Translations under genes and position numbers: made by a program
Assembly: GCF_020524285.1 (NCBI RefSeq)
Contig: NZ_JAIVKX010000007.1
Coordinates: 124,001 to 188,000, forward strand
DNA length: 64,000 bases
Direction: 5' to 3'
From: Alloyangia pacifica
GTDB taxonomy: Bacteria; Pseudomonadota; Alphaproteobacteria; Rhodobacterales; Rhodobacteraceae
Shown here: in pieces, positions 16,601 through 24,158 of the stretch
Position numbering within the stretch: the first letter of the stretch is position 1
How the letters are laid out: every line of letters begins with the position of its first letter
Notes under the pieces: generated by a model
Database searches by the model: none
Told to the model about the DNA's origin: nothing
Seen by the model: the letters and a program-made list of their open reading frames with translations, nothing else

Positions 16601-18442
16601 GCAACGCTGCGCGAGGCCGGGCGCGATCCCAAGGATTTCACCGTCACGCTGATGCTGCACAGCTTCGTCGCCGAGACCTGCGAGGCGGCGCGCGAGACCG
16701 CCCGTGGCCCGATGCGCGAGTATCTGCGCTCGGCCGCCGCGCTGATCAAGCAATACGCCTGGGCCTTCCCGGCGTTCAAACGGCCGAAGGGGGTGAACAA
16801 CGCCTTCGATCTGGACCTCGACATCCTCGATCCCGACGACCTCGAGGCGATCCTAGACTTCGCCTTCGAGCGCTATTTCAACGAAAGCGGGCTCTTCGGC
16901 ACGGTCGAGGATGCGCTGGAGCGGACCGAGCAGCTCAAGCGCATCGGCGTGGGCGAGATTGCCTGCCTGATCGACTACGGCATCCCCGTGGACACGGTGC
17001 TCGAGGGGCTGAAGCCGCTGGCCGAGGTGGTGAAGCGCGCCAACGTGGCGCCGGAACTGGCGGCGGATGACTTCTCGATCGCCGCGCAGATCCTGCGCCA
17101 CGGGGTGACGCACATGCAGTGCACGCCCTCGATGGCGCGGATGATCGCGATGAACGACGAGGCGCGCTTTGCCCTGTCGAAGGTGGATCACCTGTTCCTT
17201 GGCGGCGAGCCGCTGCCCGGTGCGCTGGTCGAGGAGTTCGGGCGGATCACCGACGCCGCCGTGACCAATATGTACGGGCCCACCGAGACGACGATCTGGT
17301 CCTCGACCGAGGATGCGCGCGCCGCCGAAGGCGTGGTGAACATCGGCCTGCCGCTGGCGAACCAGCAGCTCTACGTGCTGGACACGGCGCAGCAGCCGGT
17401 GGGCGTGGGCGTGCCCGGCGAGCTCTGGATCGGCGGCGAGGGGGTGACCCGCGGCTACTGGGGGCGCGAAGAGCTGACCGAGGAACGTTTCGTGCCGAAC
17501 CCCTTCCACCCGGGTCGCATGTACCGCACCGGCGATCTGGTGCGGCGGCGCATGGATGGCCGGATCGACTTTATCGGCCGGGTCGATCACCAGGTGAAGC
17601 TGCGCGGCTACCGCATCGAACTGGGCGAGATCGAGGCTGTCCTGGAGGCGCAGCCGGGGATTGCGCAGGCCGTGGTGGTGGCGCGCGAGGACACGCCGGG
17701 CGATCTGCGGCTGGTGGGCTATTACACCGCGGCGGCGGAGGTGCACGAATCCGGGCTGCGCAAGGAGATGAGCCAGAGGCTGCCATCTTTCATGGTTCCG
17801 GCGCATTTCGTGCGGCTGGATGCCTTCCCGCTGACGCCGAACAAGAAGGTCGACCGCAAGGCGCTGCCCGCACCCGTCGCGCGCCGCGCGGTGGTGAAAC
17901 CCGAGGCCCCGTCGCCCGCAGATGCACGCGCCTCTACGCCGCCTGCCGCTAGGGCCCCAGCCGCTCGCCCGCTCGCCGCTGAACCCGCCGTGCCTGTCGG
18001 CCCGGTGGCAGCCGCCTCCGAGGTCGACGGCAGCCGGGTCCGGGCGCAGATCGCCGAGATCTGGTCGACCGTGCTGGGGGTGCAGGGCATTTCGGGGCGG
18101 GACAATTTCTTCGAGCTGGGCGGGCATTCGCTGCTCGCGGTGCAGGCGCACCGGGCGATCCGCGACGAGCTTGGCGCGAAGGGGCTGTCGATCACCGACA
18201 TCTTCCGCTTCCCGGTGCTGGCGGATCTGGCGGGGCGGGTCGCGGCGCTTTCCGGTGGCGCGCAGGCGACTCCGAACAAGGGGGCCGCGCCGAAACGGAG
18301 CGCGACGGTGGCGCCGCCTGCGCCCAAGCCCGAGCCCGGGCCCGCCGAAGCCGAACCCGCACCGCCGTTGAACCCGCGCGCGCAGATGCGCGCCGATCTC
18401 ATGGCCCGGCGGCGCGAGATGCGCGCCCGGCGTAGCGCCTGA
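13688..18442 (+). CDS. NRPS: formyltransferase - A domain with inserted luciferase-like monooxygenase - PCP
   Basis: A 1584-aa mono-modular NRPS. Residues 1-270 are a formyltransferase with the catalytic set Asn91, His93 (NFHDGPLP) and Asp129 (GGIDEGDIL). Residues 290-510 resemble part of a condensation domain but lack HHxxxDG. The A domain starts near 520 (A3 YTSGSTGTPKG at 677, A4 FDIS at 722). A bacterial-luciferase-like FMN monooxygenase (about 760-1120, MupA/Atu3671 type) interrupts it, and A5 to A10 follow (YGPTE at 1196, YRTGDL, NKKVDRKAL). The PCP Ser is 1481 (GGHSLL). The tail is Pro/Arg-rich and there is no TE. Specificity residues read by eye are close to D-I-L-Q-L-G-M-I-W-K, near the glycine code. 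ATG 13688 has GGAG eight bases upstream; GTG 13679 is an alternative. Probably a loading module for the PKS. Confidence 0.92.
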   Translation: MAKFSSVVAGNESLLVQCSEKLRAAGHDIAAVVTQNPDIGTWAMDQGIPVIAPGSDLAARLPKDFDYLLSISNLGIIPKDVLALPAKGAVNFHDGPLPRHAGLNAPVWALIEGETRHGITWHMIEGGIDEGDILVTRGFDITASDTALTLNAKAFEAAIESFDDVIEQLSSGLRRLPQDLSQRSYHALADRPSGHGLLDFTKPATDLARLVRALDHGGYANPLSAAKVRANGQIWLVGEARGIEGRGTPGEILEATDDHLTVACGSGALRLAHFAHPCGAPALVAQVGKPGGALDLLEPDERARIDSAIRAVAPHEAGWRARLAGLRPFEMPGLGRETGEITTRALSLGEADLASVVAAFAARHDEHGACDIALADLALSGLAKSGILMPWVPLRAEAEGDAAALQARMAEAVTEARTRRGFATDLPARAPELSAAPQVPHLGLSLAAGPIPGAVLTVEQTAQGTLLHADTGRIAAAQAELIAARLELIAAHLTGETEIRALPILPEAERAMVIDLWNATGVDHDRSLTPQAAFGAQVAKTPDAVALVFEGQSLSYADLDARANRTANVLQGMGVGPGVVVGLCTRRSVDLMVGALGILKAGGAYLPLDPAYPADRLQHYIADSGAPVIVTQAALAETLPEHGAQLLLLDADPRLAQAPATRPEATSAPGDIAYLIYTSGSTGTPKGVMVEQRNVVNFFTGMDAVVPHEPPGTWLAVTSLSFDISVLELFYTLARGFKVVLTSDEDRALISKGPMPLSDQRMDFSLYYWGNDDGVGRDKYRLLLEGAKFGDTHGFCAVWTPERHFHAFGGPYPNPSVTGAAVAAVTENLAVRSGSVVSPLHHPARIAEEWAVIDNLTNGRAGLALASGWQPDDFVLRPENTPPDNKKAVIENISQIRDLWAGRPVGFPRRDGAMFDVVTQPRPVSKELPLWLTVAGNPQTWKDAGTHGCNVLTHLLGQSVDDVAEMIRLYHATLREAGRDPKDFTVTLMLHSFVAETCEAARETARGPMREYLRSAAALIKQYAWAFPAFKRPKGVNNAFDLDLDILDPDDLEAILDFAFERYFNESGLFGTVEDALERTEQLKRIGVGEIACLIDYGIPVDTVLEGLKPLAEVVKRANVAPELAADDFSIAAQILRHGVTHMQCTPSMARMIAMNDEARFALSKVDHLFLGGEPLPGALVEEFGRITDAAVTNMYGPTETTIWSSTEDARAAEGVVNIGLPLANQQLYVLDTAQQPVGVGVPGELWIGGEGVTRGYWGREELTEERFVPNPFHPGRMYRTGDLVRRRMDGRIDFIGRVDHQVKLRGYRIELGEIEAVLEAQPGIAQAVVVAREDTPGDLRLVGYYTAAAEVHESGLRKEMSQRLPSFMVPAHFVRLDAFPLTPNKKVDRKALPAPVARRAVVKPEAPSPADARASTPPAARAPAARPLAAEPAVPVGPVAAASEVDGSRVRAQIAEIWSTVLGVQGISGRDNFFELGGHSLLAVQAHRAIRDELGAKGLSITDIFRFPVLADLAGRVAALSGGAQATPNKGAAPKRSATVAPPAPKPEPGPAEAEPAPPLNPRAQMRADLMARRREMRARRSA

Positions 18443-18443
18443 A

Positions 18444-19109
18444 ATGGCGCGGCCCGAAGATCTCCGCGAGCTGCTGGGCCGCGCCGACTTGCCCGAGGGG
18501 GTGGTCTGGGAGGTCTCGGGGCCGGTGGACGATCTGTCGGAGCTTTTCCCCGAGGAACGCGAGAGCATCGCCCGGGCCGTGCCGAAACGGCAGGCGGAGT
18601 TTGCCGGCGGGCGGCGGGCGGCGCGGGCGGCGCTGCGCCAGCTCGGCCTGCCGGACGGTGCCATTCCCAAGGGGGCGGACCGCGCCCCGGTCTGGCCCGA
18701 GGGCGTCGTTGCGAGCATCACCCACACCGAGGGGCTTTGCCTGGCCATGGCGGCCCGGGCGGAGGACTGGCGCGGGCTGGGCATCGATCTGGAGGTCGAC
18801 CGGCCGATGCGCTCCGAGCTGATCCCCTCGATCGCCAGCCTGGCCGAACTTGCCCGGCTCTCGCCTCTTCCCTTCGCCAGCGCCGGGGTGCGGATCTTCA
18901 GCGCCAAGGAGGCGGCCTACAAGGCGCAGTACCCGCTCACCGCGGCGCTCTTCGGATTCGAGGCGATCGAATCGTATTTGCCCGCGCCCGAAATGCGAAT
19001 GGTGGCGGAAATGGGGCTCGGCTGGGGGGCGCGATTCCCGATGGTCCAGAGGGCGGACTTTGGCCTAATTCTGTCGATCTGCGCCTTACCGCACGGTAAG
19101 AGTATCTAA
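18444..19109 (+). CDS. 4'-phosphopantetheinyl transferase (EntD/Sfp type)
   Basis: A 221-aa PPTase that would convert the apo carrier domains of the PKS and NRPS to holo form using coenzyme A. Conserved points are the GGRRAARAAL segment, VASITHTEG with the His of the substrate pocket, GIDLEVDRP (Mg-binding Asp and Glu) and FSAKEAAYKA (the WxxKEA-like motif). The ATG lies one base after the NRPS stop, so it is coupled to the operon. A dedicated PPTase in the same operon supports the assembly line being functional. A small hairpin (CTTACC 19085-19090, GGTAAG 19095-19100) lies in its last codons. Confidence 0.92.
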   Translation: MARPEDLRELLGRADLPEGVVWEVSGPVDDLSELFPEERESIARAVPKRQAEFAGGRRAARAALRQLGLPDGAIPKGADRAPVWPEGVVASITHTEGLCLAMAARAEDWRGLGIDLEVDRPMRSELIPSIASLAELARLSPLPFASAGVRIFSAKEAAYKAQYPLTAALFGFEAIESYLPAPEMRMVAEMGLGWGARFPMVQRADFGLILSICALPHGKSI

Positions 19110-19320
19110 ATACCCCAAAATGCGTCTCAATTGTGGCCTTGGTTCGCGATCGGGACACGAAGTGTTTCCCCATATGCGCTCTATAAACATGGCACAAACG
19201 GGGCACGCTTGTTAAATTCAGGCAAGAAAACGGCGTGACCGTGTTCTGCTCCGGCCCGGGTGGGCCGGGGTGGTCGCGCCGCTTTCCGGTCGCATTGGGG
19301 GCCTTTGCGGGAGTGTTGTT
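19110..19320 (+). promoter_or_regulatory. AT-richer promoter region before the Wzz gene
   Basis: This region separates the PPTase from the Wzz gene and contrasts with the GC-rich surroundings. It contains ACAC-GAA-GTGT (19155-19165), and TATAAA about 20 bp further on could serve as a -10 element. No terminator with a T-run was seen after the PPTase. A separate promoter for wzz is likely but not proven. Confidence 0.4.
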
Positions 19321-20631
19321 GTGAACCAGTTCCAGTCGTTTTCCGAGGTGCTCCTTGCCGTGCGCCGCCGTCTTGGCCTGATTGCCCTGATCTTTCTGGT
19401 CGGCACGGCGATCTCCGTGTTCTTCGCGCTGAACCAGCCCAAGCTCTACGAGGCGACGGCGGTGCTGCAGATCGAGGACGCGCAGGTCGCACCGAACCCG
19501 ACCAGCACCTCCAGCGCGGCGGACACCGCGTCGCGCCGGGTGCAGCTCATCGAGCAGCGGATCATGTCGCGCGACAACCTGATGCGGATCATGCAGGAGT
19601 ATCAGCTCTTCATGGACGATCCCGAGATGCCGATGAACCAGCGCGTGTCGCAGATGCGCGAGTCGGCCTCGATCCAGGAAATCCGCGCGAACCCCAACGT
19701 CTACATGCCGCAGAACGCGCCCTCGGGGCTGATGATCACCGTGCTGCTCGATGATCCGCAGAAGGCCGCCGATGTGGCCAACGAGCTGATGCATTCGGTG
19801 ATCGACTTGTCGCGCAGCCGCAGCGAGACGCGGGCCCGCGATGCCCTCGCCTTCTTCGAGGCCGAGGAGGCGCGGGTGGAGACCGAGATCGAGGCGATGG
19901 ATGCCCGCATCGCCGAGTTCAAGAAGCAGAATTCCGAAGCGCTGCCCTCGGGGCTGACCGCCATGCGCGACCAGCTCGGCACGCTCGAGGACAACAAGCT
20001 GCAGCTCGATCGTGACATCGTCGCGATGCAGGCGAACTCGGCACGTCAGCGCGAGGATGTGCAGACCCGGCAGCTTGCGCTGCTGCAGGAGCAGAAGCAG
20101 CTTATCGCGATGCGTATCGACGGCATCGAAGACACCATCCGCCGCGCCCCCGAGGTCGAGCGCGAGCTCAGCGGGCTGGAGCGCGAGCGCACCCAGTTGC
20201 AGGACCAGTACAGCGTCATCACCCGCCGCAAGGCCGATGCCGAGATGGGCCAGATGCTCGAGGACCGGCAGCAGTCGGACCGCTTCGAGGTGCTCGAGAC
20301 GGCGCTGGTGCCCGAGGTCTCGGCCTCGCAGAGCCGCCGCAAGCTGGTCGCCGCGGGCGCCGTGGCGAGCCTGATTGCCGGTCTGATCACGGCCTTCGGT
20401 GCGGAAATGATGAATCCGGCGCTGCGCAGCGCCGCGCAGATGGAGCGGGTGCTGGGCGTGCAGCCGGTGGTTGCGATCCCGACGGTCAAGAGCCGTGGCC
20501 CGCGCCGCGGCACGGGGCTCGGCCTGACGGCGCTGCTGCTGGCGCTGGCCGGGGGGCTGTTCGGGGCGCTGCGCCTGATGGGCGACCGGCTGCCGTTGAT
20601 CGACCGCTTCCTGCCGCGGGTCGGGGCCTGA
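19321..20631 (+). CDS. Wzz/GumC-type polysaccharide chain-length determinant
   Basis: A 436-aa inner-membrane polysaccharide co-polymerase. The N-terminal membrane segment (LGLIALIFLVGTAISVFFAL) follows a short cytoplasmic Wzz motif. A long periplasmic part with heptad-rich coiled coil follows (residues about 180-320), then two hydrophobic C-terminal segments (VASLIAGLITAF and TALLLALAGGLFGAL). No kinase domain is attached; the kinase is a separate gene just downstream on the other strand. I start at GTG 19321, with GGGAG seven bases upstream and Wzz homology right after; the upstream GTG at 19270 lacks this support. It would set chain length with the Wzy-like protein at 35536. Confidence 0.88.
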   Translation: MNQFQSFSEVLLAVRRRLGLIALIFLVGTAISVFFALNQPKLYEATAVLQIEDAQVAPNPTSTSSAADTASRRVQLIEQRIMSRDNLMRIMQEYQLFMDDPEMPMNQRVSQMRESASIQEIRANPNVYMPQNAPSGLMITVLLDDPQKAADVANELMHSVIDLSRSRSETRARDALAFFEAEEARVETEIEAMDARIAEFKKQNSEALPSGLTAMRDQLGTLEDNKLQLDRDIVAMQANSARQREDVQTRQLALLQEQKQLIAMRIDGIEDTIRRAPEVERELSGLERERTQLQDQYSVITRRKADAEMGQMLEDRQQSDRFEVLETALVPEVSASQSRRKLVAAGAVASLIAGLITAFGAEMMNPALRSAAQMERVLGVQPVVAIPTVKSRGPRRGTGLGLTALLLALAGGLFGALRLMGDRLPLIDRFLPRVGA

Positions 20632-20664
20632 CGGACCAGCAGGGCGGACGAGCGTTTGAAAGAA

Positions 20665-20687
20665 GGCGGGCCCGGGCCCGCCTTTTT
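20665..20687 (+). terminator. Terminator of the Wzz gene
   Basis: The perfect 18-bp palindrome GGCGGGCCCGGGCCCGCC (20665-20682) is followed by TTTTT. It lies 34 bp after the wzz stop, between convergent genes; the T-run abuts the stop codon of the BY-kinase gene on the other strand. Confidence 0.85.
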
Positions 20688-21814
20688 CAGTATTGGTACT
20701 TCTTGAGGTTGGTGCCCTCGGCCTTGTTCAGCACCATGCCGAGCAGCGGCGTCTCGGTCCCGAGCCGGCGTTCGACCTCGCGGATCTCGCGCTCGGTGGT
20801 CAGCCCGCCGCCGACCACCATCAGCACGCCGTCGATCTGCGGCCGGAAGGCCAGCACGTCGTCGTAGTAGAGCGCGGGCGGCAGGTCGAAGAGCATCACG
20901 TCCGGTTTCAGCTGCGCCTCGATCGCGGTGATCACCTCGGCGGTGGCGGGGGCGTTGAGCAGCTCGGCGGCATAGGGTTCGACCACCTCGTTGAAGCCGA
21001 AGGCGATGTTGTGCCCGGCGTGGATGTGGTTCTCGCCCATGCGCATCAGATGCGCCTCGGGCGAGACCACGCCGCGCAGCAGCGCCCCCATGGCACCGGG
21101 CGCGCGCACGCCCATGACCTTGTGCAGAGACGGGTTGCGCAGGTCGAGATCCATCAGCAATGCCCGCAGCCCCTCCTGCCGCGACAGCGAAATCGCGAGG
21201 TTGGCGGCGGTGAAGGTCTTGCCGCAGCCCTTGCTGGGCGAGGTGATGCCGACGCGGGTCCAGCCGTTCTCGGCCAGCGCCTGGGTCAGCCGGGTGCGCA
21301 GCACGTCGAAGGCGGCATGGGCCGGGTCTTCGCGGCTGGCGGTGATGATGCGGTTGCGGTCAAGGTGGCCGCTGTCGATCTCGAAAACCGGCAGCCGGTC
21401 CCAGAGCGCGCCGGGGCGCGGGGCGGAGGTCCGCGGGGACGGGCCGGGCACTGAGTCTTCCGGCATGGGGGCGGGGGCGGCGGTCTTTTGAACGCGGGCA
21501 GGACGCACGGTCTCGGCGCGGGGGGCTGCGGAGTGTTCCGGCCGCTCTGGCTTCGGGCGCGGGGCGGTGGCCCGGGCGCGCGTGGCCGCCAACTGGCGGC
21601 GGGCGGTTTCCATTTCGGCGCGGTGCTGGTCAGCGCGGGCCTGCTCGGCTCGGATCTGTTCGGTTCGGATCTGCTGGGCGCGGGCCTCTTCGGCCTCGCG
21701 GTCGGCCTGACGGCGGGCAAGCCGCTCTTCGCGGCGTTCGAGCGGCAGGATCGGCGGATCCTCCGGCGTCTCCTCGGCCCGCTTCCGGCGCTGGAACTTG
21801 CGGCGTTCTACCAT
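20687..21814 (-). CDS. BY-kinase (CpsD/CapB-type tyrosine kinase)
   Basis: A 375-aa bacterial tyrosine kinase, the cytoplasmic partner of Wzz in export control. The C-terminal 230 residues hold Walker A (SPSKGCGKT), Walker A' (LLMDLDLRNPS) and Walker B-like VMLFDLPP. The protein ends in KKYQY, a short tyrosine cluster that could be autophosphorylated. The first 130 residues are very rich in Arg, Glu, Gln and Ala with imperfect repeats (QIRTEQIRAEQARADQ), probably a coiled coil or disordered linker. I start at the Met of MVERRKFQRRKR; the frame is open to 21862. It is convergent with the Wzz gene rather than fused to it. Confidence 0.85.
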   Translation of the reverse strand: MVERRKFQRRKRAEETPEDPPILPLERREERLARRQADREAEEARAQQIRTEQIRAEQARADQHRAEMETARRQLAATRARATAPRPKPERPEHSAAPRAETVRPARVQKTAAPAPMPEDSVPGPSPRTSAPRPGALWDRLPVFEIDSGHLDRNRIITASREDPAHAAFDVLRTRLTQALAENGWTRVGITSPSKGCGKTFTAANLAISLSRQEGLRALLMDLDLRNPSLHKVMGVRAPGAMGALLRGVVSPEAHLMRMGENHIHAGHNIAFGFNEVVEPYAAELLNAPATAEVITAIEAQLKPDVMLFDLPPALYYDDVLAFRPQIDGVLMVVGGGLTTEREIREVERRLGTETPLLGMVLNKAEGTNLKKYQY

Positions 21815-22043
21815 ACTCGTCTCTCCGCACCGCACAGGCGGGCACTCTAAACACGCGGGCACTCTGCCTGCTGATCCTACGTCGAGGCCATGACCGCTGC
21901 GCCGACCCGCCGCAAGGCAAGGACGCGCAGAGGGCGGGCGCTCGTGATCTTCAGCGTCATAACGTCATGAGATTCGGTCAAGAATAAGGAGGAAATGGGG
22001 GGATTGTTCACGCCCTGCGTGGACCCTCTGCCCCTCCGTTTGC

Positions 22044-24149
22044 CTAGAAGCCGAAGAGGTTTGCCTCGCCGATGGCCTTCTGGAGGAAGCGCGCGCGGTC
22101 GGCCTCGGGCTGCCAGCCCAGCACGGTCTTCGGCTTCTCGTTCACGAAGGGCGAGAAATGCGCCCGGCTCTTCCAGTCGGCGAGCGAGGGGCGCACGAGG
22201 CCCTTCTTGCGCAGCGCGTATTTCTTCAGCCCGTATTTCACCGCGTCGCTGGCATAGAAGACCGTCAGGTTGCCCGAGTTCACGCGGATACGTGCGCCGA
22301 GCGTCTTCTCGATGGCGTCGAAATAGCCGCGCGCGGTGAGCATCGGCTCGCCCACGAGGTTGAAGCTCTGGCCGATGGCCGCAGGGTCGGTGCCCATGCG
22401 CAGCAGCCCGTCGGCCACGTCGTCGATCAGCACGAAGGGCAGCAGGTTGTGGCCCGGTCCCCAGATGCGCACCGCGCCGGCGCCGTGCCAGCGCCCGATG
22501 CCCCAGTGCTGCAGCGGCCCGCCATGGCCGACCACGATGCCGGGCCGGGCGATGGTCACCGGCAGGCCGCGCTCGGCGTGCAGCTTCATGAGTTGGCGTT
22601 CGCATTCGGCCTTGGAGCGGGCGTAGAGGTTGCGGTCCGTCATGTCCTCGGGGAAGCGCGTCTCCTCGGTGATCTGCACATGCGGGTCGGACATGTCGTA
22701 GCTGGCGATGGTGCCGGTGTAGACCAGCCGAGTCACCCCAGCCGCCTCGCAGGCCATGGCGATGCGGGTGGAGACGCCGACGTCGTTGACCAGCGCCCCG
22801 GCCCAAGTCGTCTCCAGCGAGCGGGCGAGGTTGTAGACCGTGTCGATGCCCTGCATGGCCTGCGTGAGCGCGTCCAGATCATGCAGCGAGACCGGGGCGG
22901 TCTCCACCCGGTCGGGCAGATCGGGGAAGGGGCCGTGGCGCCCGCGCGAGAGCACGCGCACGTCCTGGCCCTCGGCCACCAGCCGCCGGGTCAGGGCACG
23001 ACCGATGAAGCCGGTGCCGCCGATCACCATGGCGGTGGGCTTCGGCTTGCGGGTCTGCACGGCGGGGGCCTTCACCTCCAGCGCCTCGGGCGGCAGCTTG
23101 GCGATGGCCGCCTCGAGCGCCTGCATCACCGTGAGCGCGCTCTCGGCGCTGAAGCGGCTGTCCTGCGGCTGGCCGCTGGCGAGCGGTCCGTAGATGGCCG
23201 CCATCATGCCGCGGAAGCTCTGGGCATAGGGGCCCTTCTGGTTCAGCGAGCCGGTCTGGATCGCGGCATTGCGGAGGCCTTCGCGCAGGTGCTGCCAGCT
23301 TTGGTCGAGCTGCCGCCGAAGCGGGTTCACGATCAGGTCCGAGGCGTTCTCGCGGTCCACCACCAGCGTGTCGGCGGCATAGTCGAGCCGCGCCCGCCCC
23401 GAGGAGCCGCGCAGGGTAACAGAGCGGTCGTCCACCGTCTCGACCATCGACAGGTGGAAGGTGATCTCGACGCCGCCGGCGCGGGCGAGGATGCGGAAGC
23501 CCTGCGGGCGCATGTCGTCGCCGGGCAGGGCGATCGGCTTGGTGGCCTCGGCGTGCAGGATGTCGAGCGGGCCGAAGAGGTCGACGGCAAAGGCGAAGGG
23601 GTGCGGCCCCAGCTCCAGCAGCAGGTTCTTTGGCGCGCGCAGCAGCCACAGGTTGAACGGGCCGGAGCGCAGCGGCGCCAGCGGCAGCGCCCAGGTGATC
23701 TCGGCCTGCGAGACGCGGCCATAGGTGCCGGCCAGCAGCGCTCCCTTCATCCGGACGTAGGACGGCAGGCCGAGGAAGTTGTGCCCGGGATGGAAGCGTT
23801 TTCCGGCGGCCTCGGCTGTCTCGGCGATGGCGCGGGTCTCTTCAAGGCTCACCGCCACCGGCTTTTCCACCAGAACGTGCAGCCCGGCCTGCAGGCATTC
23901 TTGCGCCAGTTCCGCGTGCAGTTGCGGCGGGGTGAGGATGTGCACCGCGTCGCAGGCGCCGCTTCGGATCAGCGCTTCGACAGAGGTGAAGGGAACCGCG
24001 CCGTAGGCCATGGCCAGCCCCTCGGCGGCGGGTTCCGACAGGTCGCAGACGGCGGTGACCTGCGCGTCCGGGGTCGCCTTCAGCGCATCTCCGTGCCAGC
24101 TGGCGATGTAACCGGCGCCGATGAGGCCCACGCGGATGGGTTGCGGCAT
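22044..24149 (-). CDS. Fused Gfo/Idh/MocA oxidoreductase - NAD-dependent epimerase/dehydratase
   Basis: A 701-aa two-domain enzyme. Residues 1-340 are a Gfo/Idh/MocA NAD(P)-dependent sugar oxidoreductase, with VGLIGAGYIASWHG for dinucleotide binding and VEKPVAVSL with the catalytic Lys. After a linker near 355-370, residues 371-701 are an extended SDR with VIGGTGFIGRAL and the active-site pair Tyr and Lys in LYARSKAE. It probably modifies a nucleotide sugar in two steps for the polysaccharide. Neighbours on the same strand include unfused copies of both activities (27318 and 26326). The gap to the upstream GT2 gene is nine bases, so it is in the same operon. Substrate unknown. Confidence 0.88.
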   Translation of the reverse strand: MPQPIRVGLIGAGYIASWHGDALKATPDAQVTAVCDLSEPAAEGLAMAYGAVPFTSVEALIRSGACDAVHILTPPQLHAELAQECLQAGLHVLVEKPVAVSLEETRAIAETAEAAGKRFHPGHNFLGLPSYVRMKGALLAGTYGRVSQAEITWALPLAPLRSGPFNLWLLRAPKNLLLELGPHPFAFAVDLFGPLDILHAEATKPIALPGDDMRPQGFRILARAGGVEITFHLSMVETVDDRSVTLRGSSGRARLDYAADTLVVDRENASDLIVNPLRRQLDQSWQHLREGLRNAAIQTGSLNQKGPYAQSFRGMMAAIYGPLASGQPQDSRFSAESALTVMQALEAAIAKLPPEALEVKAPAVQTRKPKPTAMVIGGTGFIGRALTRRLVAEGQDVRVLSRGRHGPFPDLPDRVETAPVSLHDLDALTQAMQGIDTVYNLARSLETTWAGALVNDVGVSTRIAMACEAAGVTRLVYTGTIASYDMSDPHVQITEETRFPEDMTDRNLYARSKAECERQLMKLHAERGLPVTIARPGIVVGHGGPLQHWGIGRWHGAGAVRIWGPGHNLLPFVLIDDVADGLLRMGTDPAAIGQSFNLVGEPMLTARGYFDAIEKTLGARIRVNSGNLTVFYASDAVKYGLKKYALRKKGLVRPSLADWKSRAHFSPFVNEKPKTVLGWQPEADRARFLQKAIGEANLFGF

Positions 24150-24158
24150 GGGGGCTCC

